A DNA stretch of 60,602 bases from Clostridia bacterium (GCA_017427165.1 JAFRTK010000085.1:1-60602); one strand, 5' to 3'. Shown: positions 43,166 through 52,160, numbered from the stretch's first letter. Notes: generated by a model from the sequence alone, not told the origin. Numbers and translations: made by a program.

Positions 43166-43612
43166 TTATTTTCCGGGATTCCGGTCCGCCTCCCGCACGT
43201 TTTCCAGTACGCGCAGGAGGAGGCTTTCAAAGGAGGCAACCTCGTTTTCCCCAAAGCCCCGGAAATAGATATCGGTCATCTTTTCCGAGACGGAGGTGTA
43301 CTGTTCCCGGCACTGTATGGCCTTCGGACCGAGGAAAATCCGGATCACGCGCCTGTCCTCCGCAGAGCGTTTCCGGATCACCAGCCCGGCGTCCTCCATC
43401 CGGTCCAGCATACCGGTCAGCGTACTGCTGGCCAGTCCGGTCCGGCGGCCGATTTCGATTGCCGAAAGGCCGTCCTGCTGCCAGAGCGCATCGAGGATTT
43501 TGCCCTGCGGACCGTTGAACTGAACCGCTCCGGATGCGGAAAGCAGCTTCTCAAATACACGTCCGCCGATCAGGCGGATCTGGGCAATGTAATCCCCGCT
43601 GCGCGAAATCAT
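43166..43612 (-). CDS. MarR-family transcriptional regulator
   Basis: 148 aa. Winged-helix DNA-binding core: L-S-A-I-E-I-G-R-R-T-G-L-A-S-S-T-L-T-G near residue 50-68, then the wing R-K-R-S-A-E-D-R-R-V-I-R-I near 80-92. An autoregulatory repressor is likely: a perfect 16-base palindrome sits in its own promoter. Start: ATG at 43612 is nine bases from AAGGAGG; the ATG at 43621 is directly against that site. Regulates itself and the flavin reductase gene downstream, possibly in response to phenolics or oxidants. Confidence 0.88.
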   Translation of the reverse strand: MISRSGDYIAQIRLIGGRVFEKLLSASGAVQFNGPQGKILDALWQQDGLSAIEIGRRTGLASSTLTGMLDRMEDAGLVIRKRSAEDRRVIRIFLGPKAIQCREQYTSVSEKMTDIYFRGFGENEVASFESLLLRVLENVREADRNPGK

Positions 43613-43637
43613 GACGACCATCCTCCTTCTACATAGG

Positions 43638-43666
43638 ATATTACTATATAGTAATATTATTGTCAA
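43638..43666 (-). promoter_or_regulatory. MarR gene promoter
   Basis: Minus strand TTGACA (43661-43666), 17 bases, TAATAT (43638-43643). Confidence 0.78.
43640..43655. promoter_or_regulatory. MarR operator candidate
   Basis: ATTACTATATAGTAAT, a perfect 16-base palindrome overlapping the -10 and spacer of the MarR promoter, the right size for a MarR dimer. Confidence 0.75.
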
Positions 43667-43705
43667 CCCTGTTGATCCTGAAAAAAAGCGGATGGGCGAT
43701 GCCCA

Positions 43706-44905
43706 TCAGCTCTTTACCAGGGAAGCCAGCACATCCACCATCTTCTCCATGGCCGGGACAGGGATCAGCTCCTTCCGCCCGTGAAAGTTGTACCCGCCGG
43801 TGGACAGGTTGGGGCAGGGAAGCCCCATGTACGACAGGCGGGCGCCGTCGGTTCCGCCGCGGATCGGCTGGACGAGAGGCTCAATCCCATTGGCTGCGAA
43901 AGCCTTCTTTGCCCGGTCCAGGATCTCCGGATACCGCTCCACGATCTCCTTCATGTTCCGGTAGGAATCCTTCAGCTCCACCGCCACCGTTCCGGCGCCG
44001 TACCGCCGGTTCAGCACTTCCGCGGCGGCGGTCATCATCGCCTTCCGGGCTTCCAGTTTCGTGATGTCATGATCCCGGAGGATGTACCGGAGCTCCGCGA
44101 ACTCCTCATTCCCGGCCATGCCGGTGAGATGATAGAACCCTTCGTAGCCTTCCGTATGCTCCGGCCGCTCCCAGGGCGGGAGCATTCCGGCGAATTCCAT
44201 GGCGACGAGCGCGGCATTGACCATCTGGTTTTTCGCACTGCCGGGATGAATGCTGATGCCCTTCACCCGCACGATGCAGGAGGCGGCGTTGAAGCACTCA
44301 TATTCCAGCTCGCCCAGGGCTCCGCCGTCGACCGTGTAGGCGAAATCCGCCCCGAAACCCGGGACATCGAACAGGTCCGCCCCGCGGCCGATCTCCTCAT
44401 CCGGCGTGAAGGCGATGCAGATTTTCCCGTGGTCCGGCGCGTCCGGCGCGAGCATCCGCTCACACAGGGCCATGATTTCCGCCACACCGGCCTTGTCATC
44501 CGCCCCAAGGACCGAATCCCCGGAGGTGACGATCAGCTCCTGGCCTTTCAGGCTTTCCAGGAAGCTGAACCCGCTGATTTCGACGCCGTTTTCCAGGCGG
44601 ATTGTTCCCCCGTCATAAGCGGGAATGACCCGGGGCCGGGTAGCCCCCGGAACCGCGTCGGAGGTATCCATATGGGCGATCAGCCCGATGGCCGGCGCGT
44701 CCGTTTTTCCCCGGGCGGGAATCCAGCCATATACATATCCGTGCTCATCCATGCGGGCGCCCTGCACCCCCATGGCGTTCATTTCGCTGACCAGCAGTTC
44801 CCCCAGTACTTTCTGGCCCGGGGTGGACGGGCAGCATTCGTTTGCCTCACAGGAGGTGGTTTCCACCTGTACATATCTCAGGAACCGTTCCTTTACACTG
44901 CTCAT
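43706..44905 (-). CDS. pepT: Peptidase T (tripeptide aminopeptidase)
   Basis: 399 aa, M20 family. Metal sites: I-A-H-M-D-T-S near residue 79, G-A-D-D-K-A-G near 139, P-D-E-E-I-G-R-G near 171, and a C-terminal N-F-H-G-R-K-E. Cleaves N-terminal residues from tripeptides in the cytoplasm; dizinc. The frame extends to 45142, but ATG at 44905 has GGGAGG upstream. Monocistronic; ends 93 bases from the MarR gene start. Confidence 0.92.
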   Translation of the reverse strand: MSSVKERFLRYVQVETTSCEANECCPSTPGQKVLGELLVSEMNAMGVQGARMDEHGYVYGWIPARGKTDAPAIGLIAHMDTSDAVPGATRPRVIPAYDGGTIRLENGVEISGFSFLESLKGQELIVTSGDSVLGADDKAGVAEIMALCERMLAPDAPDHGKICIAFTPDEEIGRGADLFDVPGFGADFAYTVDGGALGELEYECFNAASCIVRVKGISIHPGSAKNQMVNAALVAMEFAGMLPPWERPEHTEGYEGFYHLTGMAGNEEFAELRYILRDHDITKLEARKAMMTAAAEVLNRRYGAGTVAVELKDSYRNMKEIVERYPEILDRAKKAFAANGIEPLVQPIRGGTDGARLSYMGLPCPNLSTGGYNFHGRKELIPVPAMEKMVDVLASLVKS

Positions 44906-44963
44906 ATGATCCTCCCTGTTTTCCAGGACCCTTTTTCCGCGTCCGGGACTTTGCGCTGCTGAC

Positions 44964-44992
44964 ATCATACCACATTCCCGGGGAATCGGAAA
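44964..44992 (-). promoter_or_regulatory. Probable pepT promoter
   Basis: Minus strand TTTCCG (44987-44992), 17 bases, TATGAT (44964-44969) with extended TGG. Confidence 0.5.
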
Positions 44993-45014
44993 TGCCCGTC
45001 CCGGCAATCCGCTA

Positions 45015-45043
45015 TTGACATTCCGGGGCAAGTAAGATATTTT
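45015..45043 (+). promoter_or_regulatory. Promoter of the YcxB-like gene
   Basis: TTGACA (45015-45020), 17 bases, TATTTT (45038-45043). Confidence 0.6.
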
Positions 45044-45119
45044 TGCATGGAAAAAAGGACCGAGCCCGGCCGCACGGAAAAACGCGGCAGGGACCTGACA
45101 AAAAAAGGATGTGCAGGAT

Positions 45120-45668
45120 ATGGCGGATGCCCGGGAAATCACGATTCCCGTTCAGCTGGATGCCGGAACGTTCCGGCGCTTTGCGTGTTTTGATACCCTG
45201 ATCCGGAAAAAACGCGGGATCCGCCCGGTGGTGTTTGCCGTGATCCTGATTGCTTTTGCCATTGCCGCGCTGCTGAGCGGGAAACCGCAGAGCGGGCTGA
45301 TCGCCGGCGTGCTGCTGGCGGTGGGCTGCGGGCTGCCGCTGGTTTATTTCGGGATGTTCCTGGGACAGGTGAACCGGCAGGCAGCGCAGCAGAAGCTTGA
45401 AAAGGGAAAGACCGTCTATACGGTGACGCTCCGCGGGGATGGTTTCACGGTGGTCAACAACCGCAAAGCGGGCGAAACCATCACCGTTCCGTGGCAGGAC
45501 GCGGACAGCGCGTACCGGAAAAAAGGATGCATCTACCTGTATGCCGGCCCGCAGCGGGCGTTCCTCCTTCCCTCCGGACAGGCGGACGCGCCGGATGAAG
45601 AGGTATGGCAGGCGGTGGCCCGCGGGCTGGGAGAGGAAAAATGCCGGCCGGCCGGGACCCGGAAATAA
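45120..45668 (+). CDS. YcxB-like two-helix membrane protein
   Basis: 182 aa. Two membrane segments (about 38-55 and 62-82), then a cytoplasmic beta domain with D-G-F-T-V-V-N-N, I-T-V-P-W-Q-D-A and G-C-I-Y-L-Y, the YcxB C-terminal pattern. Function of the family is unknown. ATG at 45120 is ten bases after AAAAGGA; the GTG at 45111 is too close. Lies 52 bases before the histidine kinase gene. Confidence 0.72.
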   Translation: MADAREITIPVQLDAGTFRRFACFDTLIRKKRGIRPVVFAVILIAFAIAALLSGKPQSGLIAGVLLAVGCGLPLVYFGMFLGQVNRQAAQQKLEKGKTVYTVTLRGDGFTVVNNRKAGETITVPWQDADSAYRKKGCIYLYAGPQRAFLLPSGQADAPDEEVWQAVARGLGEEKCRPAGTRK

Positions 45669-45720
45669 GGCCGTATCAACTGCGGAACCGCAGACATGAT
45701 GAACAGGAAGGAGGAAGAAC

Positions 45721-47244
45721 ATGAAGCGCTTAGGCTGGCACAGCATGAGCCTTTCCAGGAGAGTATTGCTGCTCCTGACGCTGGTGCTGGTTTCCGCGGC
45801 TGTCCAGATCAGCATCGCGCAGATCCAGAATCTTCATGTATTCCGGCCGATGGAAGAAAACGCGGAGCAGATCCAGACCATCAGTCAGTTCCTTCATGAA
45901 ACCGAAAAAGCAATCGGAACCCTGGAAGAGTACCACTGGGAGTACGGGGATCCGGATGCCCTGAATGAGAACATCCGGAACAGCATGGAAGCTGCGTCGG
46001 ATCATCTTTCCTCCCTGAAGTTCCGGGACGGGGCGGTGAGCGAGAACACCCTCCTGCTGTTCCACGCGGTGCGGACGACCTATCCCTTCTATGTGGAGCG
46101 CCTGGACGAGATCCGGCAGGCACTGGAGAACAATGACAAATCCGGGGCGAGCCGGATTTACTATGATACGGCTGCTCCGTGCGGCCAGTACCTGGCGCAG
46201 TACAGCCGGGAACTGCTGGAACAGACGATCCTCGACAGCCATGACGAGGTTTTTTCCCTGACGTCCAGAAGCAAGAAATACAATGCCCTGCATCTGGCCA
46301 GCTCCCTGGCGGCGCTGCTGGCCACCGTTGTGCTGGCGCTGTGGCTTCGCTCCCTGCTGGTTTCCATTTCCCAGCTTTCCAAAGCATCCCGGAACATCAG
46401 CGAGGGGAACTTCGATATCCCGGATGTGGACGACCACCGGCAGGATGAAATGGGCCGCCTGGCATCCACCTTCAACGAAATGAAGCAGTCCATGAAGGGA
46501 CAGATGGACCTGCTCCGGGAAAAGGGAGAGATGGAGCGGAAGCTCCGCATCAAGGAAACGGAAGCGCTGGAGCTGCAGAACCGGGTTGACGCCGGGAAAC
46601 TGCAGCTGCTGCGCAGCCAGATCCACCCGCATTTCCTGTTCAACACGCTGAACGTGATCAGCTACCGCGCGAAGCGGGAGAATGCCCCGGAAACGGTGGA
46701 GCTGCTGGGCTCCCTCAGCCGCTTTTTCCGCTATACCCTGGGCAGCAACGACGCCTATGTTCCGCTGTCCAAAGAGGTGCAGACCATCCGGGATTTCTAC
46801 GCGATTTACCATGCCCGGTTCGCCGACCGGATCCGGATGGACTGGCATATCGATCCGGAAATCGAACTGACCGAAACCATGATTCCCTCCTTCCTGATCC
46901 AGCCCCTGGTGGAAAACGCGTTCTACCACGGCGTGGCGCCGAAGGAAGAAGGCGGCACGGTTTCGGTGGATATCCGGAAAGCCGGGGAAGAGCTCCGGGT
47001 TTCGGTATCGGACGACGGTGTCGGGATTTCGCCGGATGTGATCCGGCGGCTGGAAGAGCACCTGCAGCAGCAGTCGCCGCCGGACGAGCATATCGGCCTG
47101 TACAACGTGGCGGCCCGGCTGCGGCTGGCCGGGGAAGGCAACCGGCTGAGCATTGAGGACCGGCCGGAGGGCGGGACCACCGTCAGCATCCGGATGCCGC
47201 TGATCTCCGCGGCAGACATGAGTGAAGCGGAGGAAAAGGCATGA
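45721..47244 (+). CDS. LytS/YesM-type sensor histidine kinase
   Basis: 507 aa. Membrane helices near 12-30 and 195-215 enclose a helical extracytoplasmic sensor. HAMP about 215-265. The His_kinase domain has S-Q-I-H-P-H-F-L-F-N-T-L near 300 (phospho-His) and the ATPase G-box S-D-D-G-V-G-I near 430. Overlaps the response regulator by ATGA. The next genes encode TRAP binding proteins and transporter, so it likely senses the transported acid, perhaps via the membrane-anchored DctP. Confidence 0.9.
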   Translation: MKRLGWHSMSLSRRVLLLLTLVLVSAAVQISIAQIQNLHVFRPMEENAEQIQTISQFLHETEKAIGTLEEYHWEYGDPDALNENIRNSMEAASDHLSSLKFRDGAVSENTLLLFHAVRTTYPFYVERLDEIRQALENNDKSGASRIYYDTAAPCGQYLAQYSRELLEQTILDSHDEVFSLTSRSKKYNALHLASSLAALLATVVLALWLRSLLVSISQLSKASRNISEGNFDIPDVDDHRQDEMGRLASTFNEMKQSMKGQMDLLREKGEMERKLRIKETEALELQNRVDAGKLQLLRSQIHPHFLFNTLNVISYRAKRENAPETVELLGSLSRFFRYTLGSNDAYVPLSKEVQTIRDFYAIYHARFADRIRMDWHIDPEIELTETMIPSFLIQPLVENAFYHGVAPKEEGGTVSVDIRKAGEELRVSVSDDGVGISPDVIRRLEEHLQQQSPPDEHIGLYNVAARLRLAGEGNRLSIEDRPEGGTTVSIRMPLISAADMSEAEEKA

Positions 47245-48032
47245 ACAAGATCCTGATTGCGGACGATGAACAGTTCGAACGCGAGCTGCTGGACGAAATC
47301 GTGCACCGTAATTTTGACCCGCAGATCCAGACCCGGCTGGCGGAAAGCGGACGCCAGGCCATCGACGTGGCGGGATTCTGGAAACCTTCCATGGTCCTGA
47401 TGGACATCGAGATGCCGGGGATCAACGGCATCAACGCGGCGAAACGGATCATCGAGCGGGATCCTTCCGTGAAGGTGATCTTTGTGACGGCGTACAGCCT
47501 GTTCAATTATGCCTACGAAGCGGTCAAGCTCGGCGCGTTCGACTATATCCTGAAGCCGGTGAATGAAGCAGATACGGTGAAGTCCATCCGGCGCTGCCTG
47601 GGGCAGGTGGAGTCGCGGGAACAGCTGGAAGCGCTGGCGTCCGTCGCGTCCTCGCTGGAGGAGCATTCCTCCGCGGACAAGATCAGCCTGCTGATGTCCA
47701 ACGTCCGCAACTACCTGCAGCACAATTACATGCGGATGGATATCAGCCTCGACTCCATCAGCGATATCCTGCATATCAACCCGTCCTACTTTTCCATGCT
47801 GTTCAAGAAAAATTTCGGGGTCAATTTTGTGGACTATGTGACGGAACTCCGCATCAGCGCATCCAAGGAACTGCTGAAGGACCCTTTCCTGTCCGCGACG
47901 GAAATCGCCAACGCGGTCGGATATGAGAGCCTGAACTACTATACCCGGGTATTCAAGAAAACAACGGGGGTTACGCCGACGGAGTACCGCCGGAACCACA
48001 GCGCCCCGGTGAGCAAGGAGGAAGAATCGTGA
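47241..48032 (+). CDS. YesN-type response regulator with AraC DNA-binding domain
   Basis: 263 aa. Receiver: D-D-E near 9-11, phospho-acceptor Asp in L-M-D-I-E-M-P near 55, K in L-K-P near 105. Two helix-turn-helix motifs of the AraC family near 165-255, ending S-L-N-Y-Y-T-R-V-F-K-K-T-T-G-V-T-P-T-E-Y-R. Pairs with the upstream kinase and probably activates the TRAP operon. Overlaps dctP1 by four bases. Confidence 0.92.
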   Translation: MNKILIADDEQFERELLDEIVHRNFDPQIQTRLAESGRQAIDVAGFWKPSMVLMDIEMPGINGINAAKRIIERDPSVKVIFVTAYSLFNYAYEAVKLGAFDYILKPVNEADTVKSIRRCLGQVESREQLEALASVASSLEEHSSADKISLLMSNVRNYLQHNYMRMDISLDSISDILHINPSYFSMLFKKNFGVNFVDYVTELRISASKELLKDPFLSATEIANAVGYESLNYYTRVFKKTTGVTPTEYRRNHSAPVSKEEES

Positions 48033-49042
48033 AGCGGATCGGTATCCTGCTCGGTGTGCTGCTCCTGGCAGCGGCCGTTTTCCTGGCGGTCTGGACGATG
48101 ATTCCCCGGGAAACCCAGCCGGAGCAGCCCGCACTGATGTTCCGGTACGCGGACAACCAGCCGAAGGGATATCCCACCACGCAGGCCGCGGACTATTTTG
48201 CGGAGCTGGTTGAAAAGCGGACGGACGGAAAAATCGTGATCCGGGTGTTCCCGGACAGCGTGCTGGGAAATGAAATCAGCGTTTTCCGCCAGATGCAGTT
48301 CGGCGGGATCGACTTTGCCCGGCTTTCCGTGAGCACCCTGTCGGAATTTGTGCCCGAGATATCGATTCTCCAGCTTCCGTACCTGTTTGAGGACGCGGAG
48401 CACATGTGGCGGGTGCTGGACGGGGAAATCGGGAAGCAGCTGCTGGAGAGCATCCGGCCCTTCGGGCTGGCCGGCATGAGCTGGTTTGACGCCGGAAGCC
48501 GGAATATCTATACGAAAACGCCGGTCACAAGCCTGGACGATATCCGGCACCTGCGGATCCGGGTGCAGGAATCGGATTTCCTCAGCCGGATGGTATCCCT
48601 CTGGGGCGCGGTGCCGGTGAAAATCTCCTACGAATCCGTTTATTCCGCGCTGCAGACCGGGAAGATCGACGGCGCGGAAAACAACTGGCCCAGCTATGAA
48701 GCCACCGGACATTATGAGGTGGCGCCCTATTACCTGCTGGACGCGCATTCCCGGCTGCCGGAAGCGCAGCTGATCAGCCGGAACGCGCTGGAGGAAATCT
48801 CCGCACTGGGGGAGGAATACGTGGATATCGTGCTGCAGTGCGCGGCGGAATCCGCACAGTATGAACGGGAACTGTGGAAGGAGCGGGAAGCGCGGTCGGA
48901 AGCGATCGTCCGGGAAAGCGGATGCATCGTGACCGAGCTGAGCGAGGAGGAAACGAAACGCTTCCAGGATGCTGTCGCACCGATCTATGAGGAATTTACC
49001 GGGGACAGGGCGGAAATGATCCGGCGGATCCAGGAAGACTGA
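48029..49042 (+). CDS. dctP: Membrane-anchored TRAP substrate-binding protein (DctP), sensor-operon copy
   Basis: 337 aa. The N-terminal helix (about 5-25) lacks a signal cleavage or lipobox site, so it probably stays anchored. DctP fold: F-A-E-L-V-E-K-R-T-D-G-K, L-R-I-R-V-Q-E with the carboxylate-binding Arg, and G-A-E-N-N-W-P-S-Y-E-A-T-G-H-Y-E-V. The A-E-N-N pattern is common in uronate-binding DctP proteins. Translationally fused to the two-component genes (ATGA overlap) and separated by a terminator from the second DctP, which suggests that it serves signalling rather than bulk uptake. Confidence 0.88.
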   Translation: MKRIGILLGVLLLAAAVFLAVWTMIPRETQPEQPALMFRYADNQPKGYPTTQAADYFAELVEKRTDGKIVIRVFPDSVLGNEISVFRQMQFGGIDFARLSVSTLSEFVPEISILQLPYLFEDAEHMWRVLDGEIGKQLLESIRPFGLAGMSWFDAGSRNIYTKTPVTSLDDIRHLRIRVQESDFLSRMVSLWGAVPVKISYESVYSALQTGKIDGAENNWPSYEATGHYEVAPYYLLDAHSRLPEAQLISRNALEEISALGEEYVDIVLQCAAESAQYERELWKEREARSEAIVRESGCIVTELSEEETKRFQDAVAPIYEEFTGDRAEMIRRIQED

Positions 49043-49050
49043 TCTTATCC

Positions 49051-49092
49051 ATTCCGGCTGAAGGTTTTTCAGCCGGAATTGTCATTTTTTTT
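49051..49092 (+). terminator. Terminator after the two-component/dctP1 operon
   Basis: 12-base-pair stem (49051-49062 with 49068-49079), five-base loop, then TTTTTTTT after GTCA. Confidence 0.85.
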
Positions 49093-49109
49093 GGATTATT
49101 AGCACATTT

Positions 49110-49149
49110 TTGACATTCGCTTGAATTTCATTTTTCATTCCAATAGCAT
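49110..49149 (+). promoter_or_regulatory. Promoter region of the TRAP transporter operon
   Basis: TTGACA (49110-49115), 17 bases, TTTCAT (49133-49138); or TTGAAT (49121-49126), 17 bases, TAGCAT (49144-49149). Weak -10 hexamers suit an activator-dependent promoter; the AraC-type regulator is the candidate. Confidence 0.5.
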
Positions 49150-49221
49150 AGGGCACAACAAAGGCAGCGCGATCAAATGCAGCTGTCACACAACATTTTT
49201 CATATTTGGAGGAGTGGAAAC

Positions 49222-50217
49222 ATGAAAAAGATGCTCGTACTCGTTCTCGCCCTGGCCATGCTGTTCAGCTGTGCCTGCGCACTGGCTGACGAACCCGTCA
49301 CCCTGACCTATTCCGAAGTCAACCCCCTGGAAGGCAACGTCGTGGGCGAAGTCGCCAAGGCTTTCAAGGCCAAGGTGGAAGAGATCTCCGGCGGCAACGT
49401 GCTGATTGACATCCAGGCCGGCGGCGTGCTGGGCTCTGAAGACCAGATCCTGGACAACCTGCTGGGCGGCGGCAACATCACCGACATCGGCCGTTTCTCC
49501 GCGTTCGCGCTGACCCAGTACGGCTGCGACAAGGCCAAGCTCCTGTCCATCCCCTACACCTTTGTGAACGAAGACCATTTCTGGAAGTTCGCGGACAGCG
49601 AAATGGCCAAGGACTTCCTGATGGAGCCCCAGACGCTGGGCCTGCCGCTGCGCGGCCTGTGCTACGGTGAGGAAGGCTTCCGTCATTTCTTTATCCGCAA
49701 GGGTATCGAAGTGAAGACCATCGAAGACCTGAAAGGCCTGAAGATCCGCGTTTCCGCCGACCCCGTCATGACCGGCATGGTGGAGAACCTGGGCGCGACG
49801 GCCACCCCCGTGAACTTCAACGAACTGTATTCCGCGCTGAACACCGGTATGGTGGACGCGGCTGAACAGCCCACTTCCAACTACTTCGCCAAGGCCTTCC
49901 CGGAAGTTGCTCCCACGCTGCTGCTGGACGGCCACACCCTGGGCGCAATCCAGCTGATCATCACGGACGCGGCCTGGGCCAAGCTGAATGAGGAACAGCA
50001 GGGCTGGATCATGGAAGCGGCTGCGTATGCTTCCAAGGTCTGCCGTGAAAAGGTTGCCGAGATCGAAGCCGAAACCTTCCAGAAGCTGGCGGACATGGGT
50101 GTAACCGTGATCGAGGTCACCGACAAGGCTCCCTGGGTGGAAGCCTGCCAGCCCACCATCCAGGCCAACACCGCTGACCAGGCCGAGCTGTACCAGCAGA
50201 TCCTGGATATGCAGTAA
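49222..50217 (+). CDS. dctP: TRAP substrate-binding protein DctP (main copy)
   Basis: 331 aa with a cleavable signal peptide (C-A-L-A-D). DctP family: F-K-A-K-V-E-E-I-S-G-G, G-L-K-I-R-V-S-A near 171 with the substrate Arg, V-D-A-A-E-Q-P-T-S-N-Y-F. Only distantly similar to the DctP encoded just upstream. Binds an organic acid outside the cell for DctQM. The A-E-Q-P motif differs from the A-E-N-N of the sensor copy, so the two may have different ligands. ATG with GGAGG. Confidence 0.9.
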   Translation: MKKMLVLVLALAMLFSCACALADEPVTLTYSEVNPLEGNVVGEVAKAFKAKVEEISGGNVLIDIQAGGVLGSEDQILDNLLGGGNITDIGRFSAFALTQYGCDKAKLLSIPYTFVNEDHFWKFADSEMAKDFLMEPQTLGLPLRGLCYGEEGFRHFFIRKGIEVKTIEDLKGLKIRVSADPVMTGMVENLGATATPVNFNELYSALNTGMVDAAEQPTSNYFAKAFPEVAPTLLLDGHTLGAIQLIITDAAWAKLNEEQQGWIMEAAAYASKVCREKVAEIEAETFQKLADMGVTVIEVTDKAPWVEACQPTIQANTADQAELYQQILDMQ

Positions 50218-50243
50218 GCCGGATCAGGAGAATCCAAAGACCG

Positions 50244-50278
50244 AAGGGGTGCAGGGGAAATCCCCTGCGCCCCTTTTT
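50244..50278 (+). terminator. Leaky terminator between dctP and dctQ
   Basis: Stem of up to 15 base pairs (50244-50258 with 50261-50275) and TTTTT. It lies inside the operon, so it probably lowers permease expression relative to the binding protein. Confidence 0.75.
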
Positions 50279-50305
50279 CCGCTTTAGCATGAAAGGAGTT
50301 TCCCG

Positions 50306-50854
50306 ATGCCGGCTTTCTTTACGTCGCTTGAGAAAATCAAGCCATTGTTTGACTGGACCCACAGGATTATCCTGTTTATCTGCAAGATCCTGCTTGTTGC
50401 GGATATCATCATTACGACGTGGGCGGTCGCCGGACGGTATATCCCGTTTATCACCGACCCCAAGTGGAGCGAAGAGATTGTGCTGACGCTGATGGTCTAC
50501 ATGGCGGTGCTGTCCGCCACCCTGGCCATCCGCCGCGGGCTGCACATCCGTATGACCGCTTTTGACAAGTACCTGCCGGAAAAGTTGAAAACCGTTTCCG
50601 ACCTGATTGCCGATATCGGGGTGCTCGCGCTGGGCGTGGTCCTGGTGATTTACGGAATCAAGTTCTGCAATTCCCCGCTGAGCATCCGCGGAAAGTATGT
50701 GGCGATTCCCACGCTGAGCAAGTTCTGGCAGTACCTGCCGATCCCGGTGGCGGGAGTCGGAATGGTGATCTTTGAACTGGAACAGATTTTCAGGCATGTT
50801 GAGGCTTTATTTGTGAAAAAAACAGCAGAGGAGGGAAAAGAGCATGGATGCTGA
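50306..50854 (+). CDS. dctQ: TRAP transporter small permease DctQ
   Basis: 182 aa, four membrane segments. Typical W-S-E-E-I near 53 and R-R-G-L-H-I-R near 77. Forms the membrane unit with DctM. ATG nine bases from AAAGGAG; overlaps dctM by 11 bases. Confidence 0.9.
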   Translation: MPAFFTSLEKIKPLFDWTHRIILFICKILLVADIIITTWAVAGRYIPFITDPKWSEEIVLTLMVYMAVLSATLAIRRGLHIRMTAFDKYLPEKLKTVSDLIADIGVLALGVVLVIYGIKFCNSPLSIRGKYVAIPTLSKFWQYLPIPVAGVGMVIFELEQIFRHVEALFVKKTAEEGKEHGC

Positions 50855-52145
50855 AACCCTGTCGACAATCATCCTGCTGGGCAGTTTCCTGCTCCTGGTG
50901 CTGATTCGTTTCCCGATCGCGTACGCGGTGGGGATTTCCACCGTGCTGTGCATGATTTCCATGGGGCAGAACCTGGTAACCCTGCCCCAGCAGATGGTGA
51001 AGGGCGTATGGTCTTTCTCCCTGATGGCGGTTCCGTTCTTTATCACCATGGGGGTTCTGATGGGAACCGGGGGAATATCGGAAAAGCTGATTGCACTGGC
51101 CAATTCGCTGGTCGGATGGATGCGCGGCGGACTGGCCATGGTGAATATCGTGGCTTCCTACTTCTTCGGGGGAATCTCCGGTTCCGCGGCGGCGGACACC
51201 GCTTCCCTGGGTTCCATCCTCATCCCGATGATGGTGGACGAGGGATATGACGCGGACTTTTCCACCGCGGTTACGATCACATCCTCCTGTGAAGGCCTGC
51301 TGGTGCCGCCCAGCCATAACATGGTGATTTATGCCATGACCGCCGGCGGCATCTCGGTGGGTGCCCTGTTCATGGCCGGCTACCTGCCCGGCGCGCTGCT
51401 GGCGGTGGCCCTGATGATCGGTTCCTATGTACTTTCCGTGAAGCGGAAGTACCCCAAGGGGGATAAGTTCTCCCTGAAAGTGTTCGGAAAACAGCTGATC
51501 CAGTCCTTCTGGGCGCTGGCCGCGGTCCTGATTGTCGTGTTCGGCGTGGTGGGCGGCATCTTTACCGCCACCGAGTCTGCCGCGATCGCGGTGGTCTATT
51601 CCCTGTTTGTATCTGTGTTCATCTACAAGGGCCTGAACTGGCGGGGCGTCTGGAAGGGCCTGGAGAGCTGCGTGGGTACGCTGTCCATCGTGCTGATCCT
51701 GATCGCCATGAGCGCGGCCTTCGGCAACTGCCTGACGCTGCTGCATGTGCCGGCCAAAGCCGCTGCGCTGATCACGGGCATCTCCAGCAATCCGATCGTG
51801 GTGATCCTGCTGCTGAACCTGATCCTGCTGATCCTGGGCATGATTATGGATATGGCCCCGATCATCCTGATCGCGACGCCGATCCTGCTGCCGGTGGCGA
51901 TGAGCGTCGGCCTGCACCCGGTCCAGTTCGGCATCATGATGGTGCTGAACTGCGGAATCGGCCTGCTGACACCGCCGGTCGGCGCGGTGCTGTTCATCGG
52001 ATCGGCCGTGGCCAAGCGTCCGATGGAAAATGTGGTCCGCGCTACGCTGCCGTTCTACCTGTGCATGCTGGCCGCGCTGCTGCTGATCTCCTTTATCCCG
52101 GCGATCAGCCTCTGGCTGCCTGCCCTGACCGGGGCGACCCTGTAA
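50844..52145 (+). CDS. dctM: TRAP transporter large permease DctM
   Basis: 433 aa, about eleven membrane segments. Hallmarks: I-S-G-S-A-A-A-D-T-A-S-L-G-S near 110, E-G-L-L-V-P-P-S-H-N near 150, F-T-A-T-E-S-A-A near 235, and G-I-G-L-L-T-P-P-V-G near 372. Na+-driven uptake with DctP and DctQ. The substrate is probably a hexuronate, since a fructuronate-reductase-like enzyme follows. Confidence 0.92.
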   Translation: MDAETLSTIILLGSFLLLVLIRFPIAYAVGISTVLCMISMGQNLVTLPQQMVKGVWSFSLMAVPFFITMGVLMGTGGISEKLIALANSLVGWMRGGLAMVNIVASYFFGGISGSAAADTASLGSILIPMMVDEGYDADFSTAVTITSSCEGLLVPPSHNMVIYAMTAGGISVGALFMAGYLPGALLAVALMIGSYVLSVKRKYPKGDKFSLKVFGKQLIQSFWALAAVLIVVFGVVGGIFTATESAAIAVVYSLFVSVFIYKGLNWRGVWKGLESCVGTLSIVLILIAMSAAFGNCLTLLHVPAKAAALITGISSNPIVVILLLNLILLILGMIMDMAPIILIATPILLPVAMSVGLHPVQFGIMMVLNCGIGLLTPPVGAVLFIGSAVAKRPMENVVRATLPFYLCMLAALLLISFIPAISLWLPALTGATL

Positions 52146-52160
52146 ACCCAACTGTATTTC

